Positions 44,001 to 52,948 of a stretch of DNA of 56,442 bases are shown one piece after another. The stretch is from the NCBI RefSeq assembly GCF_018283645.1, contig NZ_JAGSXH010000031.1:1-56442 (forward strand), written 5' to 3'. Below the pieces are notes generated by a model. That model was not told the origin of the DNA. It made no database searches and saw nothing but the letters and a program-made list of their open reading frames with translations. The first letter of the stretch is position 1. Each line of letters opens with the position of its first letter. The DNA is from Actinocrinis puniceicyclus (GTDB taxonomy: Bacteria > Actinomycetota > Actinomycetes > Streptomycetales > Catenulisporaceae). Both the position numbers and the translations under genes were made by a program.

Positions 44001-47000
44001 GCGGGCCGGCTCGCGCGGGGGGCGGCGCGCGCATCGAAACGCCGCGCGACCTCGGCCGCGTCCTCGGCGTCCCATACACCGCGGAGCAGATCGCCGCGAT
44101 CGTCGCGCCGCTCACGCCCGGCGTCATCGTCGCGGGCGCCGGCTCGGGCAAGACCACGGTCATGGCGGCGCGCGTGGTCTGGCTCGTGGCCACCGGGCTG
44201 GTCGGCCCCGGCGAGGTGCTCGGGCTCACCTTCACCAACAAGGCGGCGGGCGAACTTCGTGAGCGGGTGCGTGCCGCGCTCGCCGCGGCGGGTTTCGCCC
44301 CGCAGGACGGATTCGATCCCGAAGGCGGTGATCCGGCGGCCGTGCCGGACGAGGCGGGCGAGCCGGTGATCTCCACGTACCACGCCTACGCCGACCGGCT
44401 GATCAAGGAGCACGGTCTGCGCCTCGGCCTGGAACCTTCGACGCGGCTGCTGGCCGACGCCGGCCGGTACACCCTCGCCGCGCGCGTCGTGCGCACCGCC
44501 ACCGGTCCGTTCGACGCCCTGCGCGGCAGCATCAGCGGCATCACCAAGGACCTGATCGACCTCGATGCGGAGCTGTCCGAACACGTCGTGGCCCCGGCGC
44601 GGCTGGCGGAGTTCGACCACGCCTTCGCGCAGGCCGCCGAGCTGTACCGGGATCCGGTCACCGGCAAGTCCGTCAGGGCGCTGAACCGGCGCACCAATCG
44701 CCGCGGCGCGGTCTACGAGCGTTACCTGGAGGCCGCGACGAAGGCGCGCGAGCGCGGCGAGTTACTCAGCCTGGTGGGGGAGTACCGCGGACTCAAGGCG
44801 AGCCGCGATCTGATGGACTTCGGCGACCAGATGTCCGTCGGCACCCGGTTGGCCGAGGAGGTGCCGCAGGTCGGCGCGATCGAACGCGGCAGGTACCGCG
44901 TGGTGCTGCTCGATGAGTATCAGGACACATCCGTCGCGCAGCGCCGCATGCTCAGCGCCCTGTTCAGCGGCCCGGACCCGGAGCGCGGGCTCGGCCATGC
45001 CGTGACCGCGGTGGGCGACCCCTGCCAGTCGATCTACGGGTGGCGCGGCGCGTCCGCGGCGAACATCGACCAGTTCCCCGAGCACTTCCGGACCGCGGCC
45101 GGGACCAGCGCCCGGGTGTACCCGCTGACGGAGAACCGGCGCAGCGGCGGCCGGCTGCTCGCCTTCGCCAACGCGCAGTCAGCGCCGCTGCGGGACCATC
45201 ACGGCTCGGTGCGCCGGCTCGAACCGGCGGCCGAGAAGGCTGATCTCGGCCACGCCGTGGTGGCCCTGCTGCCGGGCTACGCCGAGGAGGTGCGCTGGCT
45301 GGCCGACCGGATCCAGGAGCTGGACGGCGCGGTGCCCTGGTCGCAGATCGCGGTGCTGGTGCGCAAGGGCGCCCAGATTCCCGAGTTGTATGCCGAGTTG
45401 CACGGCCGGGGCGTCCCGGTGGAGGTCGTGGGCCTGTCCGGGCTGCTCGATCTGCCTGAGGTCGCGGACCTGGTCGCGATGCTCGACGTGCTCGACGACC
45501 CGATCGCCAACGCTTCGACGGTGCGGCTGCTGACCGGGCCGCGCTGGCGGATCGGACCGCGCGACCTGGCCCTGCTCGGCCGCCGCGCCCGCGAGCTGGT
45601 GCGGCCGCTGGCGGCGGCCGGCGCGAGCGCGCTGGACCTCGTCGCCGCGAACAGCGACCCGACCGACGTCGTCTCGCTCTCGGACGCGCTCGCCGACCCT
45701 GGTGACCAACTGCCGTACTCGGCGCAGGCCCGGCGGCGTTTCGCCCAGTTCGCCGCGGAGATCCGGCGGCTGCGCCGCGGCCTGTCGGAGCCGGTGCTCG
45801 ACGTGCTGCACCGGATCCTGCAGGAGACCGGTCTCGACGTGGAACTCGCCGCATCCCCTGCGGCCTTTCGGCAGCGCTGCGCGGAGACGGTCGGGGCCTT
45901 CCTTCATGTCGCCGGAGACTTCACCGGCCTGGACGGGGAACAGTCGGCCACGGCGTTTCGCGCCTTCCTGCGCGCCAGCGCGGAACACGAGCGCGGGCTG
46001 GACATCGACCTTCCGCCGACCGCCGCCGAAACCGTCAAGATTCTGACGATGCACAAGGCCAAGGGGCTGGAATGGGAGGTGGTGGTCGTCCCGCACCAGT
46101 ACGCGGAGGCGGCCAAGGCGGACAAGTGGACCGCGAAGCGCTCGAAGCTGCCGCACGAGCTGCGCGGCGACCCGATGCCGCTGCTCGGCCCCGAGCGCGA
46201 CAAAGCGGATTTCGAGGACTTCGACGCGGCGATGCGAGAGCACGCCGAGCTGGAAAGTCAGCGGCTCAACTACGTCACGCTCACCCGGGCCAAGTCGCGT
46301 CTGATCGTCTCCGGCCACCGCTGGGGCCCGACCCAGACGACGCCTCGGGAGCCGAACGCGATGCTCGTCGAGCTGCGCGACCACTGCCGCGCGGACCCGG
46401 CCAACGGCGAGGTCGCGCTGTGGGCGGACGCGCCGGGGGAGGGCGAGGCCAATCCGGCGCTGGCGGCCGCCCGGGAGCTGACCTGGCCGCCGGACCCGAG
46501 CGGCGAGGCCCGCGACCGGCGCAGGCAGGCCGCGCAGGCGGTGTTGGCCGCGTTGGGCGAGCCGTACGAGGCAGACGCGGCCGCGCACGATCCGGCCGCC
46601 GACGATCCTGTCACCCGGTTGCCTGCCGAGTTGCGTGCGATGGTCAACGGCTGGGACGCCGACATCGAGGCGCTCCTCGGGGAGCTGCGCCAGGCACACG
46701 AGGTGCGGTTCGAGGTCCCCATGCCGCGGACCCTGTCCGCCACCCGCCTGGTCTCCTACGCCGCCGACCCCGATGCTTTCGCCGAGGAGCTGTTTCGGCC
46801 GATGCCCCGTCCGCCGGCCCCGCAAGCGCGGCGCGGCACCGAGTTCCACGCCTGGGTCGAGCGCCGTTACGGCCAGCAGACCCTCTTCGACGAGGACGAG
46901 CTCGACCTGCTCGCCGAGGACGAGGAGGTAGCCGGGCAGGATGACCTGGCCGCGCTGAAAGAGGCGTTCCTGCGCACGCCGTACGCGAACCGCGAGCCGT

Positions 47001-47317
47001 ACCGAGTCGAGGCGCCGTTCCAGTTGCTGCTCGGCGGTCAGATCGTGCGCGGCAGGATCGACGCGGTATACCGGGAGCCCGACGGCTCCTACGAGGTCGT
47101 GGACTGGAAGACCAACCGCGCCGCGAACGCCGATCCGCTGCAACTGGCCGTCTACCGCATCGCCTGGGCGCAGACGGCGGGGGTTGCGGTGGAGCAGGTG
47201 AAGGCGACGTTCCTGTACGTGCGCACGGGAGAGATTCAGCGGCCTGAATCGTTGCCGGACAGCGACGCCCTGGTACGCCTGCTGGCGTCCCGGCGCGGCG
47301 CCGGGACAGAAACGTGA
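43997..47317 (+). CDS. adnB: AdnB-type helicase-nuclease subunit
   Basis: The 1106-residue partner of AdnA. Motor motifs: VAGAGSGKTT, LTFTNKAAGELRERV, LLDEYQDTSVAQ, AVGDPCQSIYGWRGAS, LTENRRSGG, LTMHKAKGLEWEVVVVP and YVTLTRAKSRLIVSG. Nuclease motifs at the end: RGTEFHAWVERRYG, RGRIDAVYREPDGSYEVVDWKTN and QLAVYRIAW, without Fe-S cysteines. Together they process double-strand breaks before recombination. ATG 43997 overlaps the adnA stop by four bases; GGGAG precedes it. Codon 256 (44762-44764) is the rare TTA leucine codon. Confidence 0.9.
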   Translation: MSGPARAGGGARIETPRDLGRVLGVPYTAEQIAAIVAPLTPGVIVAGAGSGKTTVMAARVVWLVATGLVGPGEVLGLTFTNKAAGELRERVRAALAAAGFAPQDGFDPEGGDPAAVPDEAGEPVISTYHAYADRLIKEHGLRLGLEPSTRLLADAGRYTLAARVVRTATGPFDALRGSISGITKDLIDLDAELSEHVVAPARLAEFDHAFAQAAELYRDPVTGKSVRALNRRTNRRGAVYERYLEAATKARERGELLSLVGEYRGLKASRDLMDFGDQMSVGTRLAEEVPQVGAIERGRYRVVLLDEYQDTSVAQRRMLSALFSGPDPERGLGHAVTAVGDPCQSIYGWRGASAANIDQFPEHFRTAAGTSARVYPLTENRRSGGRLLAFANAQSAPLRDHHGSVRRLEPAAEKADLGHAVVALLPGYAEEVRWLADRIQELDGAVPWSQIAVLVRKGAQIPELYAELHGRGVPVEVVGLSGLLDLPEVADLVAMLDVLDDPIANASTVRLLTGPRWRIGPRDLALLGRRARELVRPLAAAGASALDLVAANSDPTDVVSLSDALADPGDQLPYSAQARRRFAQFAAEIRRLRRGLSEPVLDVLHRILQETGLDVELAASPAAFRQRCAETVGAFLHVAGDFTGLDGEQSATAFRAFLRASAEHERGLDIDLPPTAAETVKILTMHKAKGLEWEVVVVPHQYAEAAKADKWTAKRSKLPHELRGDPMPLLGPERDKADFEDFDAAMREHAELESQRLNYVTLTRAKSRLIVSGHRWGPTQTTPREPNAMLVELRDHCRADPANGEVALWADAPGEGEANPALAAARELTWPPDPSGEARDRRRQAAQAVLAALGEPYEADAAAHDPAADDPVTRLPAELRAMVNGWDADIEALLGELRQAHEVRFEVPMPRTLSATRLVSYAADPDAFAEELFRPMPRPPAPQARRGTEFHAWVERRYGQQTLFDEDELDLLAEDEEVAGQDDLAALKEAFLRTPYANREPYRVEAPFQLLLGGQIVRGRIDAVYREPDGSYEVVDWKTNRAANADPLQLAVYRIAWAQTAGVAVEQVKATFLYVRTGEIQRPESLPDSDALVRLLASRRGAGTET

Positions 47318-47403
47318 GGTCGCGTCACAGTACGGCGAAGGTAATGCGAACAGTGTTGAATTAGTCACCGCAGGTTGCGGAAACGACGTACCCTGTCTTC
47401 ACC

Positions 47404-48603
47404 GTGACCACCGCAACACACCTGGATCCCAGGCGTCCCGAACGCACGCAGAGCGCGCTCGCCGCGCATGAGATGACCGTGCGTCAGATGCCGGGCGTCC
47501 GCCTGCGCCGCCGGGCGTGGCGGCTCGCCGTTCTCGCGACGCCGGCGCTGTGGGTAGTGGGCGTCGTGGCGCTGAGCCAGGCGCTGCGCATGGGCGTCCA
47601 GCTGACGCCGTTGCTCGCCGCCGCTCCGGCCCTTGCCTGCGCCGGAAGCGGCCGCCGCCAGTGCATCCTGGTCGGCTGTGCCTGCGCATTGCTCGCCCTT
47701 GTGCCGTTGCGGGCGGAGTCGGACGAGTTCGGCGAGCGGCTGGGCACTGCGCCGACCATCCTGGTCGTGACCTTCGCCAGCTATCTGATCACGCAGCGCA
47801 GGCAGCGTACCCAGCGGGCTTACGACCAGGTGCGGCGGATCGCCGAGGTCACTCAGCGGGTTCTGCTGCGGCCGGTGCCCGAGCGCATCGGCCCGGTCCG
47901 CCTGGCGGTCGAGTACCTGTCGGCGGCGGACGGCGCGCAGGTCGGCGGCGACTTCTACGAGGTCATCGAAACGCCGTACGGGGTGCGCGCGATCCTCGGC
48001 GACATGCGCGGCAACGGGCTCGACGCGGTCAGCGGCGCTGCGGCGCTGCTCGGGGCGTTCCGGGAGGCGGGCGCCGTCGAGCCGGACCTGGAGGGGGTGG
48101 CCGCCCGGCTCGACGCGGCGCTGGCCCGGCACGCGATCCAGCTGCGCAGCGCGCAACCGGCCGGAGCGTGGGCGGAGGATTTCGCCACCGCGGTCCTGGT
48201 TCAGCTGCCCCGCGACACGGACACAGCGACCGCCGACGAGGCCGCCGTGCTGCTGTGCGGGCACCCGAGTCCCTACCTGCTGCACGGCGACGAGGTGAGG
48301 GCGATCACAGTCGCGTCGGGCAATCTGCCGCTCGGCCTCGGCTCGCTCGTCGCCGAACCGTATGCGACCGCCTCGGTCCGCGCTCCGTTCGCGCCCGGAG
48401 ACACGCTCGTGCTCTACACGGACGGCGTATCGGACGCGCGAGACCGCTCCGGCGCGTTCTTCCCGCTCGACACGCTGGTGCGCGGCGCCGGCGGGATGCC
48501 TCCCGAGACGATCGCCGCGGGCCTGCGCGCGCAACTGCTGGCGCATATGGGCGGTGGTTTGCAGGACGACGCCGCGCTGCTCGTGCTGCGCCGCGCGGCC
48601 TGA
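47404..48603 (+). CDS. Membrane-linked PP2C/SpoIIE-type serine phosphatase
   Basis: The 399-residue protein has about four membrane helices (residues 40-130) and a cytoplasmic PP2C-like domain. The domain motifs are AQVGGDFYEVIET, ILGDMRGNGLDAV, LVLYTDGVSDARD and LQDDAALLVLRR, which provide the Asp metal ligands. This architecture is common among Streptomyces regulators of anti-anti-sigma factors. No sensor domain other than the membrane part is present. GTG 47404 is used; a TACCCT box at 47389-47394 is a possible promoter. Substrate unknown. Confidence 0.87.
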   Translation: MTTATHLDPRRPERTQSALAAHEMTVRQMPGVRLRRRAWRLAVLATPALWVVGVVALSQALRMGVQLTPLLAAAPALACAGSGRRQCILVGCACALLALVPLRAESDEFGERLGTAPTILVVTFASYLITQRRQRTQRAYDQVRRIAEVTQRVLLRPVPERIGPVRLAVEYLSAADGAQVGGDFYEVIETPYGVRAILGDMRGNGLDAVSGAAALLGAFREAGAVEPDLEGVAARLDAALARHAIQLRSAQPAGAWAEDFATAVLVQLPRDTDTATADEAAVLLCGHPSPYLLHGDEVRAITVASGNLPLGLGSLVAEPYATASVRAPFAPGDTLVLYTDGVSDARDRSGAFFPLDTLVRGAGGMPPETIAAGLRAQLLAHMGGGLQDDAALLVLRRAA

Positions 48604-48759
48604 GCACACCAGCCTCCGGGATGTCCGCGTCACCGGTCGCATCGCGAAACAACCATGCGCAGGTACCGCAACGCCTGGTACAAACGGCGACAGGCAGCAC
48701 ACAAGCCGCCGAAGTCGCCGGTCCGCCGCGCGAGCGCCCGCGCCCTGGAGTTGAGACAC

Positions 48760-49971
48760 GTGGAGTTCAAACAGTCCCGCAAGCTGTCCGAGGTCCAATA
48801 CGACCTGCGTGGGCCGGTTCTCACGCGGGCCAGGCAGCTGGAGGCCGAGGGGCACTCCATCCTCAAGCTCAACATCGGCAACCCGGCGCCGTTCGGCTTC
48901 GAGGCCCCCGACGAACTGGTGCAGGACATCATCCTCGGCCTGACGGACTCCAACGGGTACGGCGACTCCAAGGGACTTCCCTCCGCTCGGCGCGCGGTCG
49001 TGCAGTCCTACCAGACCCGTGGTCTGACCGGCATCGACATCGAGGACGTGTATATCGGCAACGGCGTGTCCGAGCTGATCGGCATGGTGCTCAACGCGCT
49101 GCTGGACAACGGCGACGAGGTCCTGATCCCGGCGCCGGACTACCCGCTGTGGACCGGCGCGACCGCGCTGGCCGGCGGGCGTCCGGTGCACTATCTGTGC
49201 GACGAGCAGTCCGACTGGGCCCCCGACGTAGCGGACATCGAGGCGAAGATCACCGCGCGCACCAAGGCGATCGTGGTGATCAATCCGAACAACCCGACCG
49301 GTGCGGTGTACCCGCACCAGCTGCTCGCCGACCTGGTCGAGGTCGCGCGCCGCCACCAGCTGCTGCTGCTGTCCGACGAGATCTACGACAAGATCCTCTA
49401 CGACGAGGCGGTGCACCGCCCCACCGCGCTGTACGCTCCCGACCTGCTGACCATCACCTTCAACGGCCTTTCCAAGACCTACCGCGCGGCCGGCTACCGG
49501 ATGGGCTGGATGGTGATAAGCGGCCCCAAGGAGCACGCCGCGGACTACATCCAGGGCCTGGACATCCTGGCGAACCTGCGACTCGGCCCGAACGTGCCGG
49601 TGCAGCACGCGATCCAGGCCGCGCTCGGCGGTTTCCAGTCCATCGACCGGCTCACCGAGCCCGGCGGCCGGCTCTGGGAGCAGCGCAACCGCACGCACGA
49701 GCTGCTCAACCAGATCCCGGGGGTCTCCTGCAGCAAGCCGCAGGGCGCGATCTACGCATTCCCGCGACTCGACCCGGCGGTTTACAAGATCAGCGACGAC
49801 GAGCGCTTCGTGATGGACCTGCTCAACGCCGAGAAGATGCTGGTCATGCACGGCACCGCGTTCAACTGGCCGGCGCCGGACCACTTCCGCATCGTGACGC
49901 TGCCTCGGGTGCGGGAACTGGAAGAGGCCATCGCCGGACTGGCCCGCTTTCTGGCGGGCTACCAGCAGTAG
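48760..49971 (+). CDS. PLP-dependent aminotransferase (AlaA-like)
   Basis: The 403-residue class I/II aminotransferase begins VEFKQSRKLSEVQYDLRGPVLTRARQLEAEGHSILKLNIGNPAPFGF, typical of alanine transaminase AlaA. It contains YGDSKGLPSAR, VINPNNPTGAVYP, LLLLSDEIYDKILYD and the PLP lysine in FNGLSKTYRAAGYRMGW. The expected reaction is glutamate + pyruvate to alanine + 2-oxoglutarate. GTG 48760 with GGAG 9 nt upstream gives the normal family length; an earlier frame from 48655 adds an Arg-rich stretch and is rejected. Confidence 0.88.
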   Translation: MEFKQSRKLSEVQYDLRGPVLTRARQLEAEGHSILKLNIGNPAPFGFEAPDELVQDIILGLTDSNGYGDSKGLPSARRAVVQSYQTRGLTGIDIEDVYIGNGVSELIGMVLNALLDNGDEVLIPAPDYPLWTGATALAGGRPVHYLCDEQSDWAPDVADIEAKITARTKAIVVINPNNPTGAVYPHQLLADLVEVARRHQLLLLSDEIYDKILYDEAVHRPTALYAPDLLTITFNGLSKTYRAAGYRMGWMVISGPKEHAADYIQGLDILANLRLGPNVPVQHAIQAALGGFQSIDRLTEPGGRLWEQRNRTHELLNQIPGVSCSKPQGAIYAFPRLDPAVYKISDDERFVMDLLNAEKMLVMHGTAFNWPAPDHFRIVTLPRVRELEEAIAGLARFLAGYQQ

Positions 49972-50016
49972 CACCGCGACAGTAAGGGCCTGCGGCGGAG
50001 CCGATAGGGTCGGAGC

Positions 50017-51441
50017 ATGTCTACCGACTCCACGTTTGCGGTGCGCGCCTTCGTCGAGCAGAACTCGGCCGGGTTCGTCGAGGACCTCAAGAGCTGGCTG
50101 CGGATCCCGTCCGTCTCGGGCGACCCCGACCGGGTCGGCGACGTGCGGGCCTCGGCCGAGTGGCTGGCGGCGAAGCTGCGTGCCACCGGCTTCCCGACGG
50201 TCGAGATATGGGAGAGCGGCGGCGGCCGCGGCCTGCCCTCGGTGTTCGCCGAGTGGCCCTCCGGCGACCCGGACGCTCCGACGGTCGCGGTCTACGGTCA
50301 CCACGACGTGCAGCCCGGCACGCCGGTGGAGCTGTGGGACACCGCGCCGTTCGATCCTCAGGTGCGTGATGGCAGGCTTTTCGCCCGTGGCGCCTCCGAC
50401 GACAAGGGACAGCTCTTCTTCCACCTGCTCGGCGTGCGCGCACACCTGGCGGCGACCGGCCGCACCGCACCCGCGGTCAATCTCAAGCTGATCGTGGAGG
50501 GCGAGGAGGAATCCGGCTCGCCGCACTTCGCCGCGCTGCTGCGTGAGCACGCCGAGCGGCTGGCCTGCGACGTCGTCGTGGTCTCCGACACCGGCATGTG
50601 GGATCGGCACACCCCATCGACCGTCACCGGGATGCGCGGCCTGCTCGCCGCCCAGATCGACGTGCGCGGGCCGTCCGGGGACGTGCACTCCGGGTCCTTC
50701 GGCGGTGCGATCCCGAATCCGATCACCGAACTGGTGCGGCTGCTGGCCGGTTTGCACGACGCGGACCGGCGCGTCACCCTGCCCGGCTTCTACGACGGCG
50801 TCGTCGAGCTGGGGGCGACGGAGCGGCAGTTGTTCGCGAAACTGCCGTTCGACGAAGCGCGGTGGCTGCGCACGGCCAAGTCCCGGGCGGCCGTGGGCGA
50901 GGCCGGATTCAGCACGCTGGAACGGGTGTGGGCACGGCCGACCGCCGAGATCAACGGCATCTGGGGCGGCCACACCGGGCACGGTTCGAAAACCATTGTG
51001 CCGTCGGAGGCACACGCCAAGATCTCCTTCCGGCTGGTCGCCGGGCAGGACCTGGCGCAGGTGCGCGAGGCGCTGGAGTCCTGGCTGGCCGAGCGCGTGC
51101 CGGAGTGGATCGAGTACTCGGTCTCGTTCGAGGGCCACGGTGTGCGGCCCTGCCTGACCCCGCTGGACCATCCCGCACTCAATTCCGTCACCTGCGCGCT
51201 GGGCCGCGCATTCGCCGACGACCCGGACGGCGAGCCGCGCGAGGTCCTCTACACGCGCGAGGGCGGGTCCGGCCCGGAGGCCGACCTGCAGGAGGTGCTC
51301 GGCGCGCCGGTGGTCTTCCTCGGTCTCTCGCTGCCGGAGGACGGCTGGCACGCGCCGAACGAGCGGGTCGAAGTCGCGAACTTGCTCAAGGGCGCGGAAG
51401 CGGCGGCCTACCTGTGGGAGGATCTCGCCGGGAACAAATGA
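50017..51441 (+). CDS. M20-family dipeptidase
   Basis: The 474-residue metallopeptidase carries VAVYGHHDVQPGTP, FARGASDDKGQ, IVEGEEESGSPHF (catalytic Glu pair), VSDTGMW, GVRPCLTPLDHPALN and the C-terminal PEDGWHAPNERVEV. The lid domain in the middle is complete. The family includes carnosinase-like dipeptidases that use two Zn ions. It is cytoplasmic. The ATG follows a TAGGGT box (50005-50010) by 6 nt, suggesting a leaderless transcript separate from the aminotransferase. Confidence 0.88.
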   Translation: MSTDSTFAVRAFVEQNSAGFVEDLKSWLRIPSVSGDPDRVGDVRASAEWLAAKLRATGFPTVEIWESGGGRGLPSVFAEWPSGDPDAPTVAVYGHHDVQPGTPVELWDTAPFDPQVRDGRLFARGASDDKGQLFFHLLGVRAHLAATGRTAPAVNLKLIVEGEEESGSPHFAALLREHAERLACDVVVVSDTGMWDRHTPSTVTGMRGLLAAQIDVRGPSGDVHSGSFGGAIPNPITELVRLLAGLHDADRRVTLPGFYDGVVELGATERQLFAKLPFDEARWLRTAKSRAAVGEAGFSTLERVWARPTAEINGIWGGHTGHGSKTIVPSEAHAKISFRLVAGQDLAQVREALESWLAERVPEWIEYSVSFEGHGVRPCLTPLDHPALNSVTCALGRAFADDPDGEPREVLYTREGGSGPEADLQEVLGAPVVFLGLSLPEDGWHAPNERVEVANLLKGAEAAAYLWEDLAGNK

Positions 51442-51534
51442 TCACGTCGAGCCGTTGACAGGTGGGGCGAGGGGCGGGCACGGACGGTGTCCGCGCTGAA
51501 ATCCGTGTCATCTCCGATGGAGGGGAAACGAGCG

Positions 51535-52494
51535 ATGGCCGACCACGGCGACGCGGCGACCGGACCGCTCGGACGGCTGGCCCTGGCGCGCGGCGTCGTG
51601 GATCGCACCGCGCAGTTGCGGCTGGACGAGCTCGCCTTGGCCGCCGCGTGGTCGAATCCGGACACGCGGGTTCTGGTTGTCAGCGAGGGCCGCGCGTTCG
51701 TGCTCGACGAGCCGGATCCGGTGACGGCGGACGGAAGCCGCCCTCGTCTGGTGACCCTTCCCTCATACGACGCGCCCGATGGCGATCGCTATCTGCTCGG
51801 CCGGGATGAGCGGGGCTTCACGTACTTCGCCGTCCCGGCCGAGACGCTGCCGGGGCGGCTCGACGGGGACGCCCGGCCGGCGTCGCTGCGCGAGGTGGGC
51901 GTGCATCTGTCCGACCGGGACGCCGGCCTTCTCACGCACGCGGTCGCGCTTGAGCACTGGCACCGCAGCCACCGCTACTGCCCGCGGTGCGGCAACCCGA
52001 CCGAGGTGGCCGCCGCCGGGCACATCCGCCGCTGCGCCAACTGTGGTACCGAGCACTATCCGCGTACCGACCCGGCCGTGATCATGGCGGTGACCGATCC
52101 CGACGAGCGGCTGCTGCTCGGTCGTGGTTCGGCCTGGGATCAGCGGCGGTTCTCGGTCCTGGCGGGTTTCGTCGAGCCGGGCGAGTCGCTGGAGCAGGCG
52201 GTGGCCCGCGAGGTGGCCGAGGAGGCCGGGCTGACGGTCACCGCGGTCACTTACATGGGCAGCCAGCCTTGGCCCTTCCCGTGCAGCCTGATGCTCGGCT
52301 TCACCGCGACCGTGGACGACCCCGGGCGGGTGCGCGCCGACGGCGAAGAAGTGCTTGAGGTGCGCTGGTTCACCCGTGAGCAGCTGGCGCAGGCGTCCGC
52401 CTCGGGCGAGATAGTGCTGTCGGGGCAGATCTCGATCGCCCGCGCGCTGATCGAGCACTGGTACGGTGGGCCGCTCGCGCAGGAGTCGACCTAG
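51535..52494 (+). CDS. nudC: NADH pyrophosphatase / RNA decapping NudC
   Basis: The 319-residue Nudix hydrolase has the zinc ribbon CPRCGNP...CANCGTEHYPRTDP, the Nudix box GFVEPGESLEQAVAREVAEEAGL and the NADH-specific SQPWPFPCSLML motif. It cleaves NADH and removes NAD caps from RNA 5' ends. ATG 51535 has GGAGGGGAAACGAG upstream. The gene sits near adnAB, mrx1 and uvrD2 as in mycobacteria. The TAG stop (52492-52494) is within the CTAG flank of the miniature element immediately downstream. Confidence 0.93.
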   Translation: MADHGDAATGPLGRLALARGVVDRTAQLRLDELALAAAWSNPDTRVLVVSEGRAFVLDEPDPVTADGSRPRLVTLPSYDAPDGDRYLLGRDERGFTYFAVPAETLPGRLDGDARPASLREVGVHLSDRDAGLLTHAVALEHWHRSHRYCPRCGNPTEVAAAGHIRRCANCGTEHYPRTDPAVIMAVTDPDERLLLGRGSAWDQRRFSVLAGFVEPGESLEQAVAREVAEEAGLTVTAVTYMGSQPWPFPCSLMLGFTATVDDPGRVRADGEEVLEVRWFTREQLAQASASGEIVLSGQISIARALIEHWYGGPLAQEST

Positions 52495-52708
52495 GCGGTG
52501 TTGGGGAATGCCTCAAGGGGCGAATCCGGTGATCGACTTCGCCTGGACGCACGGCCGAAACGTCCACAGACGACCGCTGTGTTGAATCATGAACGCGCGA
52601 GGACGCTCCGGCCGCGCGCCCATGCTCGTCGCTGACCGGATTCGCCATGACGATTCCGACAAAGGGCGGTCGAATCGTTGCCTTGATACATTCCCCAACA
52701 CCGCCTGG
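52491..52708. mobile_element. Miniature inverted-repeat element, family 1, long copy
   Basis: A 210-bp element (52495-52704) has CTAG on the left (52491-52494) and CTGG on the right (52705-52708), probably a CTAG duplication changed at one base. Terminal inverted repeats GCGGTGTTGGGGAATG are perfect for 16 bp, continuing as in the copy at 20574-20676. Relative to that copy it is inverted and has about 115 extra internal bp, including a stem-loop module. No transposase is encoded, so any movement would depend on an enzyme elsewhere. Confidence 0.8.
52553..52613 (+). repeat. Structured module, copy B (inside family 1 element)
   Basis: GGCCGAAACGTCC (52553-52565) faces GGACGCTCCGGCC (52601-52613), forming a 13-position stem with two A-C mismatches. 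Inside, ACAG...CTGT forms a smaller hairpin. The strand from CCGAAACG to CAGACGACC is 20 of 21 identical to copy C in the neighbouring, otherwise unrelated element. Confidence 0.65.
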
Positions 52709-52909
52709 TGTCCCGCGCCGGAAATCCGTCGCATGACTCTGCTCGACCTGGCTGCGCGCGTCCGGTCATCCGCGCCCGGCTGGCAAGGCGCCGGAACACC
52801 CTCGCGGTGCTCAATCAACGCAGTGGGTCGTCTGTGGGCGTTTCGGCAACGCGGCCAGGCGGGATGCGGGGGCCGATTTTCACGGCGGATTTCCGGCGCG
52901 GGACACTAG
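52705..52909. mobile_element. Miniature inverted-repeat element, family 2
   Basis: A 197-bp element (52709-52905) ends in the perfect 20-bp inverted repeat TGTCCCGCGCCGGAAATCCG. It is flanked by CTGG (52705-52708, shared with the family 1 element) and CTAG (52906-52909). The terminal repeats are unrelated to family 1. Short frames inside do not look like transposase. It fills the space between nudC and the MsiK-type gene. Confidence 0.75.
52782..52849 (-). repeat. Structured module, copy C (inside family 2 element)
   Basis: Read on the minus strand, TTGCCGAAACGCCC faces GGGTGTTCCGGCGCCTTGCC. The stem CCC/GGG, G-T, C-G, A-T, A-T, the A-C mismatch and GCCG/CGGC parallel copies A and B. The CAG/CTG inner hairpin of copy B is kept. 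Confidence 0.65.
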
Positions 52910-52948
52910 CCTCACATCGAGGGCGTTCGGTTCGGTTTCGGGGCTCGC

